5,448 nt of DNA, taken from the NCBI GenBank assembly GCA_017613475.1, contig JAGADT010000059.1:1-5448 (forward strand), written 5' to 3'. This document shows, piece after piece, positions 1-5,448 of this stretch. How positions within the stretch are numbered: the first letter of the stretch is position 1; the number at the start of each line of letters is the position of its first letter. The stretch is from Desulfovibrionaceae bacterium. Its GTDB lineage: Bacteria; Desulfobacterota; Desulfovibrionia; Desulfovibrionales; Desulfovibrionaceae. The translations under genes and the position numbers were made by a program. The notes under the pieces were generated by a model. That model had not been told where the DNA came from and made no database searches. It saw nothing but the letters and a program-made list of their open reading frames with translations.

Positions 1-407
1 AGCCAGCACATGAATTTCGCGTAGGCGTTTTTCAGGATGTTTTCATTTTTCCCTGAGCGCTGCAATTCGCACAGCGCATCATACATGGCATTCGCCACAT
101 CATGCCTTTGTGCATCCGTCATCGCTGGAAGCCATTTTTTCAGGCTGGAGCTGATGAAATCCACGTTCATCCGGAACGCATTGCCTGCCGTTTCCGCATA
201 AAATTCAAGGTTGCTGCTGCTAGGGTTCGGCAGCCCTTTTTCAATGATTACGCCGTTGGCCTGGGCGCTTTCGTAGTATCTCCTGATAAATTCATCGATT
301 TTTTGGTTATGGCCAGTGATGCGGTAAAAATAGACGCCCCTAGGCTCGCGCTTCTTAAGCCCTGCAAAGTAATCATTGAGATCCAGCAATTCGATATGCC
401 TGAACAT
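1..407 (-). CDS. YceG-type protein of tellurite-resistance/TerD-associated clusters, N-terminal part (partial)
   Basis: An open frame begins with ATG at 407-405 and runs without a stop through 135 codons to the left edge, so the C-terminal part is missing. A good ribosome binding site (AAGGAAA, 421-415) lies 9 bases before the ATG. The protein begins MFRHIELLDLNDYFAGL and contains VYFYRITGHN (about residues 28-37), SSSLKKWLP (about 88-96) and a segment near the edge ending NAYAKFMCWL. I recognise this pattern from proteins named 'YceG family' or 'putative component of biosynthetic module' (Pfam YceG_bac type), which occur with TerD, TerC and TelA-like genes in tellurite and stress-resistance clusters. 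Their biochemical function is not established, and this recognition is from memory. No signal peptide or membrane helix is visible; it is probably cytosolic. GC is about 50%, and 5 of 9 arginines use AGG or AGA, unlike the genes to the right, which suggests acquisition by transfer. That a real gene lies here is much surer than its family. Confidence 0.6.
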   Translation of the reverse strand, partial: MFRHIELLDLNDYFAGLKKREPRGVYFYRITGHNQKIDEFIRRYYESAQANGVIIEKGLPNPSSSNLEFYAETAGNAFRMNVDFISSSLKKWLPAMTDAQRHDVANAMYDALCELQRSGKNENILKNAYAKFMCW

Positions 408-414
408 GATGGCG

Positions 415-421
415 TTTCCTT
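415..421 (-). promoter_or_regulatory. Ribosome binding site of the YceG-type gene
   Basis: On the minus strand the sequence AAGGAAA ends 7 bases before the ATG at 407; measured from the AGGA core the gap is 9 bases. This fixes the start at 407. The other nearby ATG (429-427) is in a different frame. Confidence 0.6.
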
Positions 422-582
422 TTTCCCATGGTTCTTCGCGGGCAGTTCAAGGTATTACTGATTGGTTTTCAATCGCCAGGGGAGGCAGGTCAGATGTTGC
501 GCGGGCTGATGAGGACCTTGCCTTATGGAAATGGATTCGCTCATCGCCGCCATGGCATCGGATTTGGCGAAAAATTTGTCAC

Positions 583-602
583 CTTTGTCAAGCGGGACAA
601 AG
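583..602. promoter_or_regulatory. Perfect 7-bp inverted repeat, possible operator or hairpin
   Basis: The plus strand reads ctttgtc (583-589), a 6-base spacer aagcgg (590-595), then gacaaag (596-602), an exact inverted repeat. The left arm overlaps a direct heptamer repeat, tttgtca at 575-581 and 584-590, with a 9-base period. On the minus strand the repeat includes TTGACA (591-586), a perfect -35 hexamer, but the position 16-18 bases downstream reads about GCCAAA, a poor -10. It lies upstream of the YceG-type gene by about 180 bases. It may be a repressor-binding site or an RNA hairpin; there is no direct evidence of function. Confidence 0.3.
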
Positions 603-685
603 AGCTGCTGTAAAATCGACCATTTTTTTGCTCCATTTCAGGCGGGTTGTCTGCCCGTGAACGTGCGCTTTCCCGCCAGCCCGTT

Positions 686-1417
686 TCAGAGTTCCAGGCT
701 GAACGGCCCGCCTGCATCGGGCTCACCGGGAAACACGGCAGGTCCTGCCGGATTTGCCAGTTCCTTAAGCTGCGCGAGAAAGGCTTTCCTTTGCATCATG
801 CACGCGCCGAAACGCAGCATGTGCGGGGTGGGCATCTGGCAGTCAACCAGCTTTCCGCCTAAGGCCGCAAAGCGCTGCATGAAAAAGACCAGCGCGGCCT
901 TGGAGGCGTTGGGGCGTTCGTGGAACATGGATTCGCCAAAAAACACCTGGCCCAGGGCCACGCCGTACAGCCCGCCGGCAAGCCTTCCATCCTCCCAGGC
1001 TTCAATGGAATGGGCGAATCCCAGGCTGTGCAGGCGTTCGTAGGCCTGGATCATGTCGGGAACAATCCAGGTTTCAGAGGTGCTGGCGCCGGAAGGGTCT
1101 GTGCGGGGGATGGAGGCGCAGCGGCGGATGACTTTGGGGAAGCAGCGGTTGATGGTGAAGGAAAGGCTAAGTCCGCGCAGGCAGCGCCTGAGCCTTGGGG
1201 AAACGGTGAACGCGGGAGGGTGGATGACGCAGCGCGGGTTGGGCGACCACCAGAGAATGGGGGTGTCTTCGCTGTACCAGGGGAAAATGCCCGAACGGTA
1301 GGCGGCGATGATGCGGGAAGGGCGCAGGTCGCCGCCTGCGGCAAGGAGTCCGGAAGGCTCCGCCTGTTCAGGGTCCGGGAACCAGTCCGGCGGGCAGGTT
1401 GAAAGGTTCCATAGCAT
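686..1417 (-). CDS. aat: Leucyl/phenylalanyl-tRNA--protein transferase
   Basis: This enzyme transfers leucine or phenylalanine from charged tRNA to the N-terminal Arg or Lys of proteins, marking them for ClpS/ClpAP degradation (N-end rule); it is cytosolic. Numbering from the ATG at 1417 gives 243 residues, against 234 for E. coli Aat. Family motifs follow in order: WFPDP (12-16), GLLAAGGDL (23-31), AYRSGIFPWY (39-48), ILWWSPNPR (54-62), WIVPDMIQAYERLH (117-130), AHSIEAW (135-141), GGLYGVALGQVFFGESMF (148-165) and VDCQ (191-194). Glu162, Asp192 and Gln194 correspond to the catalytic-site residues Glu156, Asp186 and Gln188 of E. coli. The usual THL after DCQ reads PHM here. I chose the ATG because the family begins just before the FPDP motif. 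An in-frame TTG at 1477 would add 20 Ala-rich residues. Neither start has a well-placed ribosome binding site. It follows dxs on the same strand and probably shares its transcript. Confidence 0.93.
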   Translation of the reverse strand: MLWNLSTCPPDWFPDPEQAEPSGLLAAGGDLRPSRIIAAYRSGIFPWYSEDTPILWWSPNPRCVIHPPAFTVSPRLRRCLRGLSLSFTINRCFPKVIRRCASIPRTDPSGASTSETWIVPDMIQAYERLHSLGFAHSIEAWEDGRLAGGLYGVALGQVFFGESMFHERPNASKAALVFFMQRFAALGGKLVDCQMPTPHMLRFGACMMQRKAFLAQLKELANPAGPAVFPGEPDAGGPFSLEL

Positions 1418-1513
1418 GGCAGTAACGGCAGCGGATGCGGCCGCTGCGGGCGTCTCCTTAACGTCAATGGGTCCCAAAACTGGGGCGGCTTTTCGCGTGC
1501 CGGCAGAGCGCGC

Positions 1514-3457
1514 CTAAACGGCGTTGGCGGCACACATGCTCCGGACGGCGCCTGCAATGCCTTCTTCATCCAGGCCCAGGCTGCGGCGCAGCTCCTTCTG
1601 CGTGCCGTGCTCGATAAAGGCGTCGGGAATGGCCAGGCGGCGGATGCGGCGGCCGTTAAGCAAGTCGTGCCTGGCGAGGAGGTCTTCCACGCCTTCGCCA
1701 AAGCCGCCGATGGCAGAGCCTTCTTCCACGGCAAGGAGGCAGGGGAAGTTCTGCGCCAGGGCGAGGATTTGCTTTTCAGGCAGCGGGCAGATCCACCAGG
1801 GGTCGTACACGCAGACGCGCAGGCCTTCTTTCTCCAGAGCTTCCGCCGCCCGGACGGCAGGCCAGGCCATGCTGCCCGCAGCGATAATGAGGGCGTCGCC
1901 CTGCTGCGGATCGCCATGGAGCACGTCGCCCTGCTCGGCAGGATGGGGGGCTGGCAAGGCCAGGGCAAGGTTCGCCAGTTCTGCGCCTTCCCCCGCGCCG
2001 CGGGGGTAGCGGATGGCCAGCGGCGAGCCGGCATCCGGGGCCATGCACAGCGCCCTTTGGAGTTCGCCTTCATCCCTTGGGGCAATGATGGCCAGGTTGG
2101 GAATATGGCGCAGATAGGCGATGTCAAAGACGCCGTGGTGCGTGGCGCCGTCTTCGCCCACCAGCCCCGCGCGGTCCAGGCACAGCGTTACGGGCAGGTT
2201 CTGGAGGCACACGTCGTGCACAATCTGGTCATAGGCGCGCTGGGCAAAGGTGGAGTAGAGGGCAACAAAGGGGCGCAGCCCCTGGGTGGCCAGCCCCGCG
2301 GCAAAGGTTACCGCGTGCTGTTCGCAGATGCCGACATCCACAAAGCGCGAGGGGAAGCGCTCGCGCATTTTGTCGGTGCCGGTGCCGCTGGCCATGGCCG
2401 CGGTAACGGCCACGATCCGGCGGTCTTTTTCGGCCAGCGCGCACAGCGTTTCTCCAAATACGTCCGTCCATGAAGGCGGCGTGCCGGCTGGCTTGGGCAG
2501 GGATTTTCCGGTTTCGGGGTCAAATTTGCCCAGCCCGTGGAAACGGGAGGGGTTTTCTTCGGCGTAGCGGTAGCCGTGCCCCTTCTGGGTCAGCACATGC
2601 AGGAGCACGGGCTCTTCAATGGAGGCGGCCATGCGCAGGTGGCGCTCAAGTTCGCCGATGTCGTGCCAGTCCACGGGGCCGACGTAGTTGAAGCGGAAGG
2701 CTTCAAAAAGCATGCCCGGCGTGAATACGGTTTTCAGGCTGCTGTGGGTGCGGCTCGCGTAGCCCGCCATTTCATTGCCGATGCCGGGGATGGATTTCAG
2801 GAAATCCCTGAATTCGTGGCGCAGGCGGCGGGCCCATCCGCTTTCAAGGTTGCGGCTCAAAAAGAGCGAGAGGGCGCCCACGTTTTTGGAAATGGACATT
2901 TCGTTATCGTTGAGGATGACGATTAGGCGGCGGCCCATGGCGCCGGCCTGGTTGAGCCCTTCAAAGGCCAGGCCTGCCGTCAGCGCGCCGTCGCCGATAA
3001 TGGCCAGGACGTGGCTGCTCCGCACGTCGGGATCATCCGAGAGGTCGCGGGCCATGGCCATGCCCAGGGCCGCTGAAATGGAGGTGGAGGAGTGCCCCAC
3101 GCCAAAGTGGTCGTAGGGGCTTTCGCTGCGGCGCGGAAAGCCGCTGATGCCGCCGTGCTGCCTGAGGGTGGAAAAGTTGTTCGCCCGCCCTGTGAGCAGT
3201 TTCCAGGCATAGGCCTGATGCCCCACGTCCCATACCATCCTGTCCCTGGCAGGGTTGAAAACAGAGAGCAGGGCCAGCGTCAGCTCCACAACGCCGAGGG
3301 AAGGCGCCAGATGCCCGCCGTTGGCGGCGACAGTGCGGACGATGGTTTCCCGCAGCTCTTCGGCAAGGCGCGTTTTTTCTTCGGGGGTAAGCAGGGCCAC
3401 GTCAGCCGGATGCTGGATTTTGGGCAGTATCCGGTTTGGGGTTGGGTCGTTGGTCAT
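1514..3457 (-). CDS. dxs: 1-deoxy-D-xylulose-5-phosphate synthase
   Basis: This thiamine-diphosphate enzyme condenses pyruvate with glyceraldehyde 3-phosphate to form DXP, the entry and main flux-control step of the MEP isoprenoid pathway; DXP also feeds thiamine and pyridoxal synthesis. The 647-residue length is usual for the family. Visible are His49 (GGHLAPSLG), WDVGHQAYAWKLLTGR (76-91), GHSSTSISAALGMA (121-134), and the diphosphate/Mg site GDGALTAG (155-162) with NDNEMSIS (183-190). The second half has the pyrimidine-binding domain with Glu379 (ICEQHAVTFAAGL), STFAQRAYDQIVHDV (402-416), DRAGLVGEDGATHHG (428-442) and YPRG (484-487), then a transketolase C-terminal domain (about 520-640) including WWICPLP. 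The ATG at 3457 is the only plausible one: an in-frame stop lies about 45 bases upstream and only a weak ACAGG precedes it. One oddity is Trp264 in GPVDWHD, where the family normally has Gly. ispA lies upstream and aat downstream. Confidence 0.98.
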   Translation of the reverse strand: MTNDPTPNRILPKIQHPADVALLTPEEKTRLAEELRETIVRTVAANGGHLAPSLGVVELTLALLSVFNPARDRMVWDVGHQAYAWKLLTGRANNFSTLRQHGGISGFPRRSESPYDHFGVGHSSTSISAALGMAMARDLSDDPDVRSSHVLAIIGDGALTAGLAFEGLNQAGAMGRRLIVILNDNEMSISKNVGALSLFLSRNLESGWARRLRHEFRDFLKSIPGIGNEMAGYASRTHSSLKTVFTPGMLFEAFRFNYVGPVDWHDIGELERHLRMAASIEEPVLLHVLTQKGHGYRYAEENPSRFHGLGKFDPETGKSLPKPAGTPPSWTDVFGETLCALAEKDRRIVAVTAAMASGTGTDKMRERFPSRFVDVGICEQHAVTFAAGLATQGLRPFVALYSTFAQRAYDQIVHDVCLQNLPVTLCLDRAGLVGEDGATHHGVFDIAYLRHIPNLAIIAPRDEGELQRALCMAPDAGSPLAIRYPRGAGEGAELANLALALPAPHPAEQGDVLHGDPQQGDALIIAAGSMAWPAVRAAEALEKEGLRVCVYDPWWICPLPEKQILALAQNFPCLLAVEEGSAIGGFGEGVEDLLARHDLLNGRRIRRLAIPDAFIEHGTQKELRRSLGLDEEGIAGAVRSMCAANAV

Positions 3458-3550
3458 GGATGCAAAACCTGTTTCATGCCCGGGGGGCAGTGCCTTTTAA
3501 AACGCCTGCCGGGAGGAGGGAGCCTTCTCAGCCGGGCGTCCATGTGTGTT
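3458..3550 (-). other. ispA-dxs spacer
   Basis: This 93-base spacer separates the ispA stop from the dxs ATG. It holds short imperfect repeats: ggcag/ctgcc (3486-3490 and 3506-3510) and acgcc/ggcgt (3502-3506 and 3535-3539, 28-base loop). The second has four T residues on its minus-strand downstream side. The stems are only 5 bp and overlap each other, so I do not call a terminator. I see no promoter, and read-through from ispA to dxs is likely. Confidence 0.35.
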
Positions 3551-4465
3551 TCAGCAGACTCTGGTCAGCAGTTTTTGGGCCAGCGCGCGCAGCGTTTCAG
3601 CCTCAGGGGAACTGAGCCCGGCAAGCGCGGTAATGGCTTTGTCCGCTTCCGCCTCGGCAAGCTTCCGGCTGTAATCCAGCGAGGTCAGGGCGGGCCAGGT
3701 CAGCTTGCCTTCTTCAGCGTCGCTGCCGGCGGGCTTGCCCAATGTCGCGGAGTCCTGCGTTTCATCAAGGATGTCGTCAACAATCTGGAAGGCCGCGCCA
3801 AGCCCTTCGGCGTAGAGTTTCAGCGCCGTGAGCGTTTCTGCATCCCCGCCGCCAAGGATGCCTCCGCTCACGCAGGCTGCCCTGAACAGCGCGCCCGTTT
3901 TGAGGGCCTGCATTTCTCGCAGGCGCTTAATCATGGCGGGGTCGCCTTTGACGGCGGTTTTGCCAAGCCCCGTGCAGACCATGTCCAGCACCTGGCCGCC
4001 AACCATGCCCCGGCCTCCCGCCGCTTCGGCAACAACGGCGATGGCCTGGAGGACAAGCTCCGGCGCAAGCCCGTTTTTAAGCCCGGCCCGCGTCATGAAC
4101 GCAAAGGCGTCCGTCAGCAGCGCGTCCCCGGCCAGGATGGCCGTGGCTTCATCAAAGGCCTTGTGGCAGGAGGGGCGGCCGCGGCGCAGGTCGTCGTCAT
4201 CCATGGCAGGCAGGTCATCGTGGACGAGGGAGTAGGTGTGGATCATCTCAAGCCCCGCGGCAAAGGGCAGCGCCTGCCGTGTGACCTCTTCCTTTTTTGC
4301 TTCAGGCGCGGCGGCGCGGGCGCAGAGCAGGCACAGCACGGGGCGCAGGCGTTTGCCGCCGGCCAGCAGGCTGTAGTTCATAGCCTCACGCAGGCGTTCC
4401 GGCATGTCCAGGTCATGCAGGCAGTCCGCAAGGAAGGATTCAACCAGTTTCCGCAGCGTATCCAT
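3551..4465 (-). CDS. ispA: Short-chain polyprenyl diphosphate synthase (farnesyl diphosphate synthase type)
   Basis: This enzyme joins isopentenyl diphosphate to allylic diphosphates, giving farnesyl (possibly geranylgeranyl) diphosphate for undecaprenyl carriers, quinones and other isoprenoids in the cytosol. The protein has 304 residues, normal for bacterial IspA. In order there are the substrate-binding LLAGGKRLRP (33-42); the first Asp-rich motif DDLPAMDDDDLRRGRP (83-98), with the bacterial two-residue insertion between aspartates; GGQVLDM (156-162); Lys189-Thr190; and the second Asp-rich motif FQIVDDILD (226-234) followed by LGKPAGSD (242-249). Tyr79 is five residues before the first motif; in bacterial enzymes an aromatic residue there, together with the insertion, limits chain length to C15. 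I therefore favour farnesyl diphosphate, as an inference from family rules. The ATG is 4 bases after the transporter stop, with a ribosome binding site overlapping that stop. The next gene, dxs, makes the pathway's first intermediate. Confidence 0.95.
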   Translation of the reverse strand: MDTLRKLVESFLADCLHDLDMPERLREAMNYSLLAGGKRLRPVLCLLCARAAAPEAKKEEVTRQALPFAAGLEMIHTYSLVHDDLPAMDDDDLRRGRPSCHKAFDEATAILAGDALLTDAFAFMTRAGLKNGLAPELVLQAIAVVAEAAGGRGMVGGQVLDMVCTGLGKTAVKGDPAMIKRLREMQALKTGALFRAACVSGGILGGGDAETLTALKLYAEGLGAAFQIVDDILDETQDSATLGKPAGSDAEEGKLTWPALTSLDYSRKLAEAEADKAITALAGLSSPEAETLRALAQKLLTRVC

Positions 4466-4469
4466 TGTC

Positions 4470-5448
4470 TTACCTCAATACGTCTATATAGCGCAGCCGC
4501 CAGGTCAAAAGCAGCGTCAGCGCGATCATCGCTCCAAAAAGGATCATGCAGCCGTTCCAGCCGTACGCATGGTACACAAAGCCCGGCAGCCAGGACCCCA
4601 GCGATCCGCCGCCGTAATAGCAGGTCAAGTAGAGTCCGTTGATCATGCCTTTGTCAAGCGTTGTGAGCCGGTTGATGAGTCCCGGCGCGTTGGAATGCGC
4701 GGTAAAATGCCCAAGGCAGATCAGGCAGAGCGCGCCGAAGACGGCCATGCCGTTTTTCAGGACCAGGGCCGGCAGCATGGGCACGTAAACGATGAGCCCC
4801 CAGAACATCAGCTTTGCCGGGCCGCCGCACAGCGTGGTCAGCCGGCGGGAGTTGAAGGAGACCAGCACGCCCAGGATGTAGCCCGCGTACATGAGCCCCA
4901 CCATGAATTCGGAATTGCCTTCGCCGAGTTCCGCCATGCGGAAGGGCAGGAAGTTGGAGATGCCGCCAAAAACAAAAAAGGTCATGGCTTCAATGAGCAT
5001 GAGGCTGCCGACGCCCGGGTCCAGGAGCCCCGTCAGGTATTCCCTGAAGGAATGGCGGCGCGCAACAGGGCGCGCTTCATCGCGCATCCGGTAGAGCACG
5101 GCCAGCGCCGGGAGCGGGGCCAGGGCCATGCAGAGCAGGGCCGTCCTCCAGCCAAAGAGCGTGGAAATGCCGCCCGATGTGGCCCTGCTGATAAAGCCGC
5201 CCAGAATGGTGCAGCCAATGTATATGGCCAGCGCCCGCTGGAGGTCGCTGCCGTGAAACTGGCGGGAAATGTAGGTCATGATGGCCGTCATCATGGCCGG
5301 CGCCAGCATCCCCTGCACTACGCGCCAGCCAAGAAGCACGTTGAAGGAGGGGGCAAAGTACAGGCCTGCGCCTGTTGCGGCCACCAGGAGGAGGATGCCG
5401 GTGAGGAGCTGCCGCGCGGTTGCCCTGCTGACCAGGGGGCCGTAGAAC
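4470..5448 (-). CDS. YnfM-like major facilitator superfamily transporter, C-terminal part (partial)
   Basis: The frame is open from the right edge to the TAA at 4472-4470 and shows 325 residues; about 70-90 N-terminal residues (helices 1-2) are off the window. A GTG at 5384 is internal, because coding similarity continues upstream of it. The visible part begins in the helix 2-3 loop (YGPLVSRATARQLL, 2-15). About ten hydrophobic segments follow, near residues 13-32, 38-60, 72-94, 100-119, 146-168, 180-198, 212-230, 233-252, 271-291 and 299-318. A basic central loop lies near 120-140. FTAHSNAP (248-255) and the C-terminal YYGGGSLGSW/YHAYGWNG region align by eye with E. coli YnfM (FAAHSVAS, YYLGSSIAG, WHNYGWNG). 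It is an inner-membrane secondary transporter, probably drug-efflux-like; the substrate cannot be told. Motif A is degenerate: the usual SDRxGRR reads VSRATAR. Its stop is 4 bases from ispA, so the two are probably cotranscribed. Confidence 0.88.
   Translation of the reverse strand, partial: FYGPLVSRATARQLLTGILLLVAATGAGLYFAPSFNVLLGWRVVQGMLAPAMMTAIMTYISRQFHGSDLQRALAIYIGCTILGGFISRATSGGISTLFGWRTALLCMALAPLPALAVLYRMRDEARPVARRHSFREYLTGLLDPGVGSLMLIEAMTFFVFGGISNFLPFRMAELGEGNSEFMVGLMYAGYILGVLVSFNSRRLTTLCGGPAKLMFWGLIVYVPMLPALVLKNGMAVFGALCLICLGHFTAHSNAPGLINRLTTLDKGMINGLYLTCYYGGGSLGSWLPGFVYHAYGWNGCMILFGAMIALTLLLTWRLRYIDVLR
4473..4476 (-). promoter_or_regulatory. Ribosome binding site of ispA, overlapping the end of the transporter gene
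   Basis: GAGG on the minus strand (4476-4473) is formed by the last two sense codons of the transporter gene and is followed directly by its TAA stop (4472-4470). Seven bases separate it from the ispA ATG. This layout supports translational coupling and fixes the ispA start at 4465. Confidence 0.6.

Larger units (their letters stand above)
408..685. other. Intergenic spacer between aat and the YceG-type gene
   Basis: This 278-base stretch holds no convincing gene on either strand. It contains an inverted repeat with an overlapping direct repeat at 575-602 and a ribosome binding site at its left end. A weak inverted repeat, ggcggg (641-646) with cccgcc (672-677), lies just past the aat stop. 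It encloses a smaller cggg/cccg hairpin (643-657) and could be a weak end-of-operon structure. It is followed on the minus strand by an A-run rather than a T-run, so it does not look like an intrinsic terminator. A minus-strand frame is open from 637 to 455, but its first ATG is at 553 (32 codons) and it has no clear ribosome binding site. No tRNA is seen. The compositional change between its two flanks makes it a candidate boundary between core and accessory DNA. Confidence 0.5.

Noticed and set aside
452..457. TAATAC as a -10 box for the YceG-type gene
   Set aside because: The hexamer 17-18 bases upstream is CCTGGC-like, a poor -35, so a promoter cannot be supported from sequence alone.
102..461. 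A 119-codon plus-strand frame opposite the YceG-type gene
   Set aside because: The minus-strand frame has a good ribosome binding site and recognisable conserved segments and stays open to the window edge, so the plus-strand frame is taken as its shadow.
641..677. Inverted repeat ggcggg/cccgcc after aat as an intrinsic terminator
   Set aside because: The stem is 6 bp with a 25-base loop and is followed on the minus strand by A residues, not a T-tract. The T-run (623-629) lies on the plus strand ahead of the repeat, so it fits neither direction.
525..1043. A 172-codon plus-strand frame across the spacer and opposite aat
   Set aside because: Most of it mirrors aat on the other strand; the composition is Ser/Pro/Ala-rich and no ribosome binding site or domain is evident.
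1051..2127. A 358-codon minus-strand frame overlapping the end of dxs and most of aat
   Set aside because: It is out of frame with both clear genes and its translation is low-complexity Pro/Ala/Arg/Ser-rich, typical of a shadow frame.
1607..2473. A 288-codon plus-strand frame opposite dxs
   Set aside because: It is fully antisense to conserved dxs coding sequence and has no recognisable motif.
3092..4642. A 516-codon plus-strand open frame opposite ispA and the start of dxs
   Set aside because: It lies antisense to two strongly recognised genes and spans the gap between them. Long antisense frames are expected from GC-rich codon bias, and its translation is rich in Gly, Arg and Ala with no recognisable domain.

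Overview
All supported genes lie on the minus strand, so transcription runs from the right edge to the left edge. Base composition is GC-rich (about 60% or more in the lines I counted) from roughly position 690 to the right edge, and close to 50% in the leftmost 400 bases. The DXS, polyprenyl synthase and Aat sequences look most like those of Gram-negative anaerobes of the Desulfovibrio type. That assignment rests on general resemblance, not on a search.

Layout from right to left: (1) the C-terminal part of a YnfM-like major facilitator transporter (4470-5448, N-terminus off the window); (2) ispA, a short-chain polyprenyl diphosphate synthase (3551-4465), starting 4 bases after the transporter stop; (3) dxs, 1-deoxy-D-xylulose-5-phosphate synthase (1514-3457); (4) aat, leucyl/phenylalanyl-tRNA--protein transferase (686-1417, possibly starting at 1477); (5) a 278-base spacer without a convincing gene; (6) the first 135 codons of a gene resembling the YceG-type family found in tellurite-resistance/TerD gene clusters, running off the left edge.

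Genes 1-4 are close together on one strand and probably form a single operon. dxs makes the first dedicated intermediate of the MEP isoprenoid pathway. ispA condenses the resulting C5 units into farnesyl-type diphosphates, which feed undecaprenyl carriers, quinones and similar products. aat belongs to the N-end rule degradation pathway and appears to be only a passenger. The transporter's substrate cannot be read from the sequence.

The leftmost gene differs from the rest in GC content and arginine codon choice, which suggests a boundary between core and accessory DNA in the 408-685 spacer. The clearest unexplained structure is a perfect 7-bp inverted repeat with an overlapping direct heptamer repeat in that spacer. 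Other points of note are a Trp in a normally Gly position of DXS, a degenerate motif A in the transporter, and an uncertain aat start. I did not find a convincing new biological system; the window is mostly housekeeping genes with one accessory gene at its edge.
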